The position numbers and the translations under genes were made by a program. A DNA stretch of 10,970 nucleotides from Candidatus Stercoripulliclostridium pullicola (GTDB lineage: Bacteria > Bacillota > Clostridia > Christensenellales > DTU072): contig JADINF010000074.1 of NCBI GenBank assembly GCA_017694145.1, forward strand, positions 1-10,970, written 5' to 3'. The notes beneath the pieces are model-generated. The model had not been told where the DNA came from and made no database searches. It saw only the letters and a program-made list of their open reading frames with translations. This document shows positions 1 to 5,671 of the stretch, one piece after another. Position 1 is the first letter of the stretch. Each line of letters opens with the position of its first letter.

Positions 1-1156
1 CTTCCATACCGAGTATGGCGATGATGTCCTGAAGCTCTTTGTATCTTTGTAAGGTTTCCTGCGTTCTGCGCGCCACTTTATAATGCCTTTCGCCGACTAT
101 GTCCGGAGAAAGGATGCGCGAAGAGGATTCGAGAGGATCTATAGCGGGATAAATGCCCTGCTCCACCACTTTACGCGAAAGCACCGTCGTAGCGTCGAGG
201 TGACTGAATATCGTGGCGGGGGCGGGGTCGGTAAGATCGTCCGCGGGAACGTAGATAGCCTGTATCGAAGTAATGGACGCGCCGCGCGTCGCGGCGATAC
301 GCTCTTCGAGGGCGCCGAGTTCGGTAGCGAGCGTAGGCTGATAGCCGACCGCCGAGGGCATTCTCCCGAGAAGCGCGCTTACCTCGCTGCCCGCCTGAAC
401 GTAACGGAACACGTTGTCGATGAAGAGCAGAACGTCCTGCTTCTTGACGTCGCGGAAATATTCCGCGAGCGTGAGCCCGGTGAGCGCCGCGCGCATACGG
501 GAGCCCGGAGGTTCGTTCATCTGTCCGAATACGAGAGCGGTGTTATTCATACTGCCCGCTTCCGTCATCTCGGTGAGCATGTCGTTACCCTCTCTCGAAC
601 GCTCGCCCACGCCGGTAAATACGGAATACCCGCCGTGCTCGGAAGCTATGGCGCGGATAAGTTCGAGTATCAGAACGGTCTTGCCCACTCCCGCGCCGCC
701 GAAAAGTCCTATCTTGCCGCCCTTGGTGTAAGGGGTAAGCAGATCGATGACTTTGATACCCGTTTCGAGTATCTCGGTGCGCGACGATAGTTCGCTGAAG
801 GCGGGCGGCTTGGCGTGTATCGGGCGGTAAGCCTCCGCTTTTATCTCGCCTTTGTGGTCTATAGGCTCTCCGAGCGCGTTCATAAGCCTTCCGAGAGTGC
901 CCTCTCCGACCGGCACCGTTATCGGCGCGCCCGTGGCTATCGCTTTCATGCCGCGTCCGAGACCTTCGTCGGCGTGCATTGCTATCGTGCGCGCCACGCC
1001 GTTCTCCAGATAACCTTCCACTTCGAGAACTATTTGTTTGTCTTCGAGGTTGACTATCAGTTTTTCGTACATTTTGGGCACGTAGTCGTAGAATTGAACG
1101 TCCACGACCGGTCCTATGACCTGCACTACGGTACCCGTGTTTTTGGTTGCTTCCAT
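1..1156 (-). CDS. atpD: F1 ATP synthase subunit beta (partial, C-terminus off the window)
   Basis: Catalytic subunit of the F1 head, which makes or hydrolyses ATP at the alpha/beta interfaces. The frame is open from an ATG at 1156 to the window edge, giving 385 codons of the roughly 465 expected, so about 80 C-terminal residues are missing. Visible landmarks are the N-terminal beta-barrel start (GTVVQVIGPVVDV, residues 8-20), the Walker A loop GGAGVGKT at about 153-160, the GERSREGND segment with the catalytic glutamate near residue 185, the DNVFRYVQAGSEVSALLGRM stretch, and DIVGERHYKVA near the edge. A GAGGT ribosome binding site lies 5 bases before the ATG and abuts the atpG stop codon 10 bases upstream, so the two are likely translationally coupled. 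It is the sixth gene of the atp operon. Identification is secure. Confidence 0.97.
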   Translation of the reverse strand, partial: MEATKNTGTVVQVIGPVVDVQFYDYVPKMYEKLIVNLEDKQIVLEVEGYLENGVARTIAMHADEGLGRGMKAIATGAPITVPVGEGTLGRLMNALGEPIDHKGEIKAEAYRPIHAKPPAFSELSSRTEILETGIKVIDLLTPYTKGGKIGLFGGAGVGKTVLILELIRAIASEHGGYSVFTGVGERSREGNDMLTEMTEAGSMNNTALVFGQMNEPPGSRMRAALTGLTLAEYFRDVKKQDVLLFIDNVFRYVQAGSEVSALLGRMPSAVGYQPTLATELGALEERIAATRGASITSIQAIYVPADDLTDPAPATIFSHLDATTVLSRKVVEQGIYPAIDPLESSSRILSPDIVGERHYKVARRTQETLQRYKELQDIIAILGME

Positions 1157-1166
1157 ATCCGACCTC

Positions 1167-2021
1167 TCAGTCCGTGCGTGCGGAGCTTATCTCCGCTATT
1201 TCCGTTGTGATCGCCGCCTGACGCGCCCTGTGGAAATCGAGCTCGAGTTTACCGAGCATTTCTTCGGCGTTGTCCGACGCCTGCCTCATCGCCGCCATGC
1301 GTTCGTTGTGTTCGCACCTTACCGATTGGATAAGCGCGCTGTATATTATGCCCAGTATGCACTGCGGCACGAGTATATCGAAAACTTCCGCCGTGGACGG
1401 CTCGAATTCGAGCATTTCGGTATAATTCGATTCCGTCTCCACGTTTTCGAGCTCTTTGGGATCGGGCGGCAACGCTTTGAGCGACACCGCCACGTCGCCC
1501 TCCGGCAAATGCCTCGTATAGATTATCTTCACGCAATCTATCTCGCCTTCGTCGAAGGCTTCGACGAGATACATCATTATACGTCTCGCGTCGGAAAGCG
1601 ACGGGGCCTGCGCGCAGTAGAGAAATTGCGCGTCGGTACGTATGCCGTGCCTGGCGAAAAACTCCCTTGCCATAAGCCCTATCGTATAGATCTTGGCGGG
1701 TTTTTCGGCTTCGATCTTTTCGAGAGCGAATTCGAGCACGCGACGGTTATAGTCGCCCGCCATGCCGTTGTCGGAGGCTATCACGAGGAAGGCGGCGCGC
1801 TTGTCGCCGCGCGAAACGATATACGGATGCGTAAGATCTTCGGTGTGCGTGATGATGTCCTTGAGAGTCGAAAGCACGCGCTCGAAGTATCTTGCGTTCA
1901 ATTCGTATTTTTCGTTGGCTTTACGCATCTTGGCGACGCTTATGAGTTGCATCGCCTTGGTGATCTTGCCCGTTTCGCGCACGCTTTTTATGCGCTTTTT
2001 TATGTCGTGAAGACTTTGCAT
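1167..2021 (-). CDS. atpG: F1 ATP synthase subunit gamma (central stalk)
   Basis: Rotor shaft that passes through the alpha3beta3 head and couples c-ring rotation to catalysis. The 284-residue length matches the family (about 285-290). The N-terminal coiled-coil helix is typical (MQSLHDIKKRIKSVRETGKITKAM begins with the conserved I-K-x-R-I-x-S-V-x-x-T-x-K-I-T-x-A-M pattern). The C-terminal helix carries CEHNERMAAM and ARQAAITTEIAEI, both diagnostic of gamma. The usual SDrGLcGgfN motif reads SDNGMAGDYN at about residues 83-92, which is divergent but recognisable. The ATG at 2021 has an AAAGG ribosome binding site 6 bases upstream and lies 11 bases after the atpA stop codon. It ends 10 bases before atpD. 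Identification is secure. Confidence 0.96.
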   Translation of the reverse strand: MQSLHDIKKRIKSVRETGKITKAMQLISVAKMRKANEKYELNARYFERVLSTLKDIITHTEDLTHPYIVSRGDKRAAFLVIASDNGMAGDYNRRVLEFALEKIEAEKPAKIYTIGLMAREFFARHGIRTDAQFLYCAQAPSLSDARRIMMYLVEAFDEGEIDCVKIIYTRHLPEGDVAVSLKALPPDPKELENVETESNYTEMLEFEPSTAEVFDILVPQCILGIIYSALIQSVRCEHNERMAAMRQASDNAEEMLGKLELDFHRARQAAITTEIAEISSARTD

Positions 2022-2032
2022 TTACGACCTTT

Positions 2033-3799
2033 TCAGTTACTCTCGCTCGCGCGAGCGGCGAGGAATTCCTTGACGAAGCCTTCTATCGCTTCGTCGAAAC
2101 GCACGGACTCCCTGTGGTCGAGCGCGCCTCTGTCGGCAAGCGAACGCAACAGCGCCGATTGCTTCTTTTCGAAATGTTTATAGAGCGCCTTGAGGAATAC
2201 GCGCACTTCGGTTATGGGGATTTCTTTCAGAAAACCTTTGGAAACGGCGTACAGATATACCGCCTCGCGCAAAAAGCTCATTGGCTCGTATTCGTCCTGC
2301 TTCAGAGATTCCACGGTTTTGGCGCCGTTGTCGAGAACGGCTTTGGTGGAATCGCCGAGCGAGGAACCGAACTGCGCGAAAACTTCGAGTTCGCGGTAAT
2401 GCGCTATGTCCAGTCGCAGAGAGGAGCTCGTCTTACGGATAAACGGTCTCTGCGCCTGACCGCCCACGCGGCTTACCGAAAGTCCCACGTTTATCGCCGG
2501 GCGCACGCCTGCGTTGAAAAGCTCGCTTTCCAGATATATCTGACCGTCCGTGATGCTTATCACGTTGGTGGGGATATATGCGGAAATATCGCCCGCCTGC
2601 GTTTCTATGATCGGGAGCGCGGTCACCGAACCGCCGCCCATCTCGTCGGAAAGCTTAGCGGCTCTCTCGAGCAGTCTGGAATGGATATAAAATACGTCGC
2701 CGGGATAGGCTTCGCGCCCTGCGGGGCGTTTGAGCAGGAGGGATATCGCTCTGTATGCTACCGCGTGCTTGGACAGATCGTCGTACACGATGAGAACGTC
2801 CTTGCCGTCATACATGAATTTCTCGGCTATCGCGGCGCCCGTATAAGGAGCTATATATTGGAGGGGCGCGGAATCGTCCGCCGTGGTGAGCACTACGGTC
2901 GTGTATTCCGCCGCGCCGTATTTCTTGAGCGTTCGGATAAGCCTTGCGACGGTGGCGGCACGCTGACCTATCGCCACGTAAATACAATATACGTTCTTTC
3001 CTTTCTGATTGAGAATGGTATCGAGCGCGATTGCGGTCTTACCGGTCTGACGGTCGCCGATGATGAGCTCGCGCTGTCCCCTGCCTATCGGCACCATGGA
3101 GTCTATCGCGAGTATCCCCGTTTCGAGAGGCTCGGAAACTTTCTGTCTGTCTATTATCTGCGGAGCCGGGCTCTCGATACAGCGCGTTTCGTCACCCGAA
3201 ATGCGTTTACCGCCGTCGAGCGGCTCGCCCAGAGGATTGACCACTCTGCCCAGTAGCTCTTCGCCCACGGGAACTTCTATTATCTTGCCGGTGGTGTAAA
3301 CGTAATCGCCGTATTCGGCGGAGTCGACGTCGCTCAATACTATCGCGCCGACGGAATCTTTCTCGAGGTTCATCGCAAGCGCGAAGCCGCGGGTGCCCAC
3401 GAGAAGCAACTCGCCGTAACGGCAGTTGTTGAGCCCTTCGACCCTTATAACGCCGTCCGCCGCGCTGATGACTTTACCGCAATGCTCGAAATCGAGCTTA
3501 TGCTCGATCATCTCGGAAAGCTTGCTCTTTAGAAGGGCGGGTATGTCCTTGACGGATATACCGTCGCCGGAAGAGTGCAGTAACTTTTCGCTGTTCTTCC
3601 TGATACGCCTCAGTTCCGCCGCCGCGGAAGCGTCGTAGACGTCTTCGCCGTCCACTATCACTATACCGCCGACTATGGAATCGATGACGTAACGGAACCG
3701 CAGTTCTTCGGAAACGTCGGCTTCGCGTAAACCCTTTTCGAGTTTCTTTTTCTGCGCCGCGGTAAGCGGCACGGAAGATTTTATTATTATTTCACGCAT
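2033..3799 (-). CDS. atpA: F1 ATP synthase alpha subunit with an N-terminal delta-subunit C-terminal domain (delta-CTD/alpha fusion)
   Basis: The 588-residue product is about 80 residues longer than a normal alpha subunit (about 500-510). Residues 1-74 do not look like alpha. They follow the delta C-terminal domain pattern: an I-x-S-x-x-x-LT-x-x-Q start, a helix, a D40-S-I-V-GG motif, D-x-x-V-Y-D-A-S and a final L-R-R-I helix. From about residue 81 the protein is a full alpha subunit: the N-terminal helix with VKDIP and LLKSKL, DGVIRVEGL, the Walker A loop GDRQTGKT at 248-255, VYDDLSK at 338-344, GREAYPGDVF at 361-370, and SVSRVGG with the arginine finger at R444. The ATG at 3799 is 6 bases after the atpF stop codon, so there is no room for a separate atpH. 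The ribosome binding site is weak (purine-rich AAGAAGTAAAG overlapping the atpF end), suggesting coupling. No ATG, GTG or TTG codon lies in frame between codon 49 and M97, so an unfused alpha from internal initiation looks unlikely. The alpha assignment is secure; the delta-CTD assignment rests on motif comparison by eye. Confidence 0.94.
   Translation of the reverse strand: MREIIIKSSVPLTAAQKKKLEKGLREADVSEELRFRYVIDSIVGGIVIVDGEDVYDASAAAELRRIRKNSEKLLHSSGDGISVKDIPALLKSKLSEMIEHKLDFEHCGKVISAADGVIRVEGLNNCRYGELLLVGTRGFALAMNLEKDSVGAIVLSDVDSAEYGDYVYTTGKIIEVPVGEELLGRVVNPLGEPLDGGKRISGDETRCIESPAPQIIDRQKVSEPLETGILAIDSMVPIGRGQRELIIGDRQTGKTAIALDTILNQKGKNVYCIYVAIGQRAATVARLIRTLKKYGAAEYTTVVLTTADDSAPLQYIAPYTGAAIAEKFMYDGKDVLIVYDDLSKHAVAYRAISLLLKRPAGREAYPGDVFYIHSRLLERAAKLSDEMGGGSVTALPIIETQAGDISAYIPTNVISITDGQIYLESELFNAGVRPAINVGLSVSRVGGQAQRPFIRKTSSSLRLDIAHYRELEVFAQFGSSLGDSTKAVLDNGAKTVESLKQDEYEPMSFLREAVYLYAVSKGFLKEIPITEVRVFLKALYKHFEKKQSALLRSLADRGALDHRESVRFDEAIEGFVKEFLAARASESN
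3578..3799 (-). other. Delta-subunit C-terminal domain encoded at the 5' end of atpA
   Basis: This segment codes for residues 1-74 of the fused AtpA. Compared from memory with E. coli AtpH, whose last ~70 residues run from an I-S-A-A-x-L-S-x-x-Q strand-helix start through D-K-S-V-M-A-G-V-I-I-R to D-G-S-V-R-G-R-L-E-R-L, the match is collinear. Here the series is IIIKSSVPLTAAQ, then VIDSIVGGIVIV, then VYDASAAAELRRI. In the delta family this small alpha/beta domain binds the C-terminal part of the b stalk. The six-helix N-terminal delta domain, which normally grips the alpha N-termini, is absent. The join to alpha is a short polar linker around HSSGDG at 75-80. Confidence 0.85.
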
Positions 3800-3805
3800 A
3801 CCGCT

Positions 3806-4372
3806 TTACTTCTTTTTCTTGACGGGAACGCTCTCGTCCGCTTCGGCTTGCGCGCCGTGCACGGCGCGGAATTGCTCGATAAGCGGCGCTATCACCGCTT
3901 CGTTGTCCTCCGCGTTCACCTCGCGTTCGAGAATTTTCGACGACATCGTCAAAGCGAGCGAAGTGACTTCTCGGCTCAGAGCCGCGCGTTCGCGCACTTC
4001 TTTAGCCGCCATATCCGCTTCCGCGCGCGCCACAATATCTTTGGCGTCCTTGCGCGCGCTCTCGAGAATGGCGTCCGCCTCCTTGATCGCGTTCGCGTTC
4101 GCGTCATCCTCTATTTTGGCGGCTCTGACTTCAGCTTCGCGGATCTTCTCCTCCGCTTCGGCGCGCAGTTTCTCCGCCTCTTCCTTCTTCTTCTCGTGCT
4201 CCGCTTCTTCTTCCGCATATCCCTGCGCCCTCTTATCCATAAACTTCTTGATCGGTTTATAGAGCAGGAAGCGCACGCCGATTATCAGAATGATGAAGTT
4301 GAAGATATGCAGAAGGATCTCGATCACGTTCAGTCCGAGCGGCATATCCGCCGCCGTCATAATCGTATTCAT
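3806..4372 (-). CDS. atpF: F0 ATP synthase subunit b (peripheral stalk)
   Basis: Membrane-anchored stator subunit that links subunit a to the F1 head. The 188-residue product has one N-terminal membrane segment at about 15-37, then the conserved KPIKKFMDKR turn, and a long charged, alanine- and glutamate-rich coiled coil from about 48 to 135. The end of the helix (SSKILEREVNAEDNEAVIAPLIEQF, about 144-168) is the normal b-subunit finish. The last 20 residues form an extra polar tail ending KKKK. No delta-like helical bundle is attached, so the missing delta N-terminal domain is not fused here as it is in mycobacterial b-delta. The ATG at 4372 follows the atpE stop by 11 bases with a GGGG-containing purine stretch close upstream. 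M5 is a possible alternative start. Confidence 0.95.
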   Translation of the reverse strand: MNTIMTAADMPLGLNVIEILLHIFNFIILIIGVRFLLYKPIKKFMDKRAQGYAEEEAEHEKKKEEAEKLRAEAEEKIREAEVRAAKIEDDANANAIKEADAILESARKDAKDIVARAEADMAAKEVRERAALSREVTSLALTMSSKILEREVNAEDNEAVIAPLIEQFRAVHGAQAEADESVPVKKKK

Positions 4373-4383
4373 AGACCCCTACC

Positions 4384-4623
4384 TTACATCGTCATAATGA
4401 GGATGGCTACCAGCAAGCCGTAGATCGCGAGCGTTTCGCAGAACGCAAGACCGAGTATCAACGTCGACCTTATCTTATTGTCGGCTTCGGGCTGACGGGC
4501 GATGCCGTCGAGAGCTTTACTGATGGAAAGTCCCATACCCAGCGCGGCGCCGAGACCGGTAAGCCCTATCGCGAGGGCGGCGCCCAAAGAAGAAAGTTCG
4601 CCTGCAAGAAGCATTAAATTCAT
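4384..4623 (-). CDS. atpE: F0 ATP synthase subunit c (rotor ring)
   Basis: This 79-residue hairpin of two membrane helices forms the ion-translocating ring. The first helix carries the glycine/alanine packing pattern (LGAALAIGLTGLGAALGMG, about 13-31). The polar loop has the invariant ARQPE at 42-46. The second helix carries the ion-binding carboxylate E63 in AFCETLAIYG. T64 and Y68 resemble the sodium-type site, but the glutamine expected in helix 1 of sodium-binding rings is M30 here. A perfect GGAGG ribosome binding site lies 6 bases before the ATG, as suits a subunit made in many copies. M4 is a possible alternative start but is too far from that site. It is the second gene of the operon, 27 bases after atpB. 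Confidence 0.97.
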   Translation of the reverse strand: MNLMLLAGELSSLGAALAIGLTGLGAALGMGLSISKALDGIARQPEADNKIRSTLILGLAFCETLAIYGLLVAILIMTM

Positions 4624-4650
4624 ATCACACCTCCGTGTAACGTAAATTGT

Positions 4651-5385
4651 CTATTCTACAGCCTCGCCGATAAAAATGGCGGACAGCGTAGCGAAAAGGA
4701 AGGATTGTATCAGCGCATGGAATATCGTCGTGATGACCGAAACGACGGCGGGGACGACGAAACTCAGGAAAATGACGCTGTACACGAGCTCGACGATGAT
4801 GAAGCCGCTCATGATCGCGCCGAAAAGACGGAAGGAAAGCGACAGCGGTACGGCGAGGTCGGTAATTATGTTTATGGGATTGCCGAGGTAGCGTTTGGCT
4901 CTGCCGAAAAGCCCTTTTTCTCTCAACCCGCAGTAATTTATAACGAAGAAAGTCGAGAGTCCGAACGCAAGGCAGGTATTGATGCTTGCAAACGCCGGAC
5001 GGATACCGAGCAATTCGGCAAGGGTGGTAAGACAGATGAAAATAGCCGCGGTGGCGATATAGGGTCCCACGAAACTCGCCTGTCTTTTAAGCGGCGAAGC
5101 GGTCTTGTCGAAATAGCCTACGAGCCCCTCCAACAGGAGTTGCAGACCTTTGGGCTGTTTTTTGAATTTTGGAATGACGAAAATGCGGATGATAACGCAG
5201 GCGATCAGTATAACCGCCGTGCCGAGGAATGCGGAATACAGCGAAGGGTTGACTTTAAGACCGAAGAAGTCCACGAGTTCGGGGTCGATGGCTTCCTGTA
5301 CGGCTTCGCTCATGCCGCCGCCGAAAGCCTCTTTATAATTTTCCGCGAAAAAATCCGTAAAGGCGCTTGCCAGCATTGTAAGCAT
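4651..5385 (-). CDS. atpB: F0 ATP synthase subunit a (ion channel subunit)
   Basis: Integral membrane stator subunit that provides the two half-channels beside the c ring. The 244 residues contain about five hydrophobic segments (near 52-72, 106-124, 134-152, 187-212 and 213-240). The essential arginine is R186 in SLSFRLFG, and the last helix has the conserved glutamine (Q227) in LIQSFLFATL. The asparagine that normally follows RLFG is alanine (A190). The start at 5385 is preferred: a GGAGG sits 7 bases upstream, whereas the out-of-frame ATG at 5390 is only 2 bases from it and opens a short dead frame. This is the first gene of the atp operon; no atpI-like gene precedes it here. Confidence 0.96.
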   Translation of the reverse strand: MLTMLASAFTDFFAENYKEAFGGGMSEAVQEAIDPELVDFFGLKVNPSLYSAFLGTAVILIACVIIRIFVIPKFKKQPKGLQLLLEGLVGYFDKTASPLKRQASFVGPYIATAAIFICLTTLAELLGIRPAFASINTCLAFGLSTFFVINYCGLREKGLFGRAKRYLGNPINIITDLAVPLSLSFRLFGAIMSGFIIVELVYSVIFLSFVVPAVVSVITTIFHALIQSFLFATLSAIFIGEAVE

Positions 5386-5390
5386 TGCAT

Positions 5391-5397
5391 ACCCTCC
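5391..5397 (-). promoter_or_regulatory. Ribosome binding site of atpB (start-deciding)
   Basis: On the minus strand the sequence reads AAGGAGGGT before two overlapping ATG codons at 5390 and 5385. Spacing of 7 bases selects 5385, which opens the subunit a frame; the 5390 ATG is 2 bases away and leads to an early stop. Confidence 0.8.
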
Positions 5398-5429
5398 TTA
5401 CTGACGCAGAAGTCACGGAGCGGACACTT

Positions 5430-5446
5430 TAATAGGTATCCTATTA
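5430..5446. promoter_or_regulatory. Palindrome in the atp operon leader
   Basis: TAATAGG-TAT-CCTATTA is a perfect 7-base inverted repeat around a 3-base centre, about 25-40 bases downstream of the expected transcript start of the main atp promoter. One arm overlaps another TATAAT-like hexamer at 5443-5448 (minus strand). It could be a protein-binding operator or a small leader hairpin. I do not recognise it as a known regulator's site. Confidence 0.4.
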
Positions 5447-5477
5447 TAATTCGATATAATTTCCGTAACGTCTCATT

Positions 5478-5506
5478 ATAATACACCCTTTTTTATGATA
5501 AATCAA
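5478..5506 (-). promoter_or_regulatory. Predicted sigma-70/sigma-A promoter of the atp operon
   Basis: On the minus strand, TTGATT (5506-5501) is followed after exactly 17 bases by TATTAT (5483-5478): 4 of 6 and 5 of 6 matches to consensus. An overlapping TATAAT at 5480-5475 gives 20-base spacing. Transcription would start near 5471, leaving a leader of roughly 85 bases before atpB. The region is AT-rich and lies between the gpmI hairpin and atpB. Confidence 0.65.
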
Positions 5507-5615
5507 GCATTTTCGTCCACAGGCGCGCCGAAGGCGCGTAAGAGCGATAAAACCCGGGAAACAGGCGAAAAACTCTGATTTTATCGCATAAAAAGCAAAT
5601 TATAAGTAAAATATG

Positions 5616-5637
5616 CGCCGCGGCAAACGCCGCGGCG
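5616..5637 (-). terminator. Likely terminator of the pgk-tpiA-gpmI operon
   Basis: A perfect 9-base GC stem, CGCCGCGGC-loop-GCCGCGGCG with a 4-base loop, lies 35 bases past the gpmI stop codon. On the minus strand it is followed by CATATTTTACTTATAATTT, which is T-rich but not an uninterrupted T run. Its position between gpmI and a fresh downstream promoter supports a terminator, possibly leaky. Confidence 0.6.
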
Positions 5638-5671
5638 ACATAAATTTCGTAAAGAATATTTTTTGCAAAAA

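Noticed and set aside
1116..2183. A 355-residue plus-strand open frame opposite atpG
   Set aside because: It is wholly antisense to atpG and neighbouring atp ends, with low-complexity basic and histidine-rich translation and no family resemblance.
2114..3256. A 380-residue plus-strand open frame opposite atpA
   Set aside because: It is antisense to well-conserved alpha coding sequence, with no domain and no ribosome binding site context of note.
3509..3511. Internal start at M97 giving a short, normal-looking alpha
   Set aside because: No good ribosome binding site precedes it and it would remove the conserved N-terminal helix of alpha.
3578..3810. The fusion as a sequencing or assembly artefact
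   Set aside because: The delta-CTD starts at a clean ATG right after the atpF stop and reads without interruption into alpha; a simple indel error would not remove the ~300 bases of the delta N-terminal domain so neatly. It still deserves a read-level check.
5313..5390. Alternative ATG at 5390 before atpB
   Set aside because: It is out of frame with subunit a, only 2 bases from the ribosome binding site, and reaches a stop after about 25 codons.
5524..5538. Short CGCGCC-GAA-GGCGCG hairpin as a second terminator after gpmI
   Set aside because: It has only 6 pairs and a 3-base loop, and no T run follows on the minus strand; the 5616-5637 hairpin is the better candidate.
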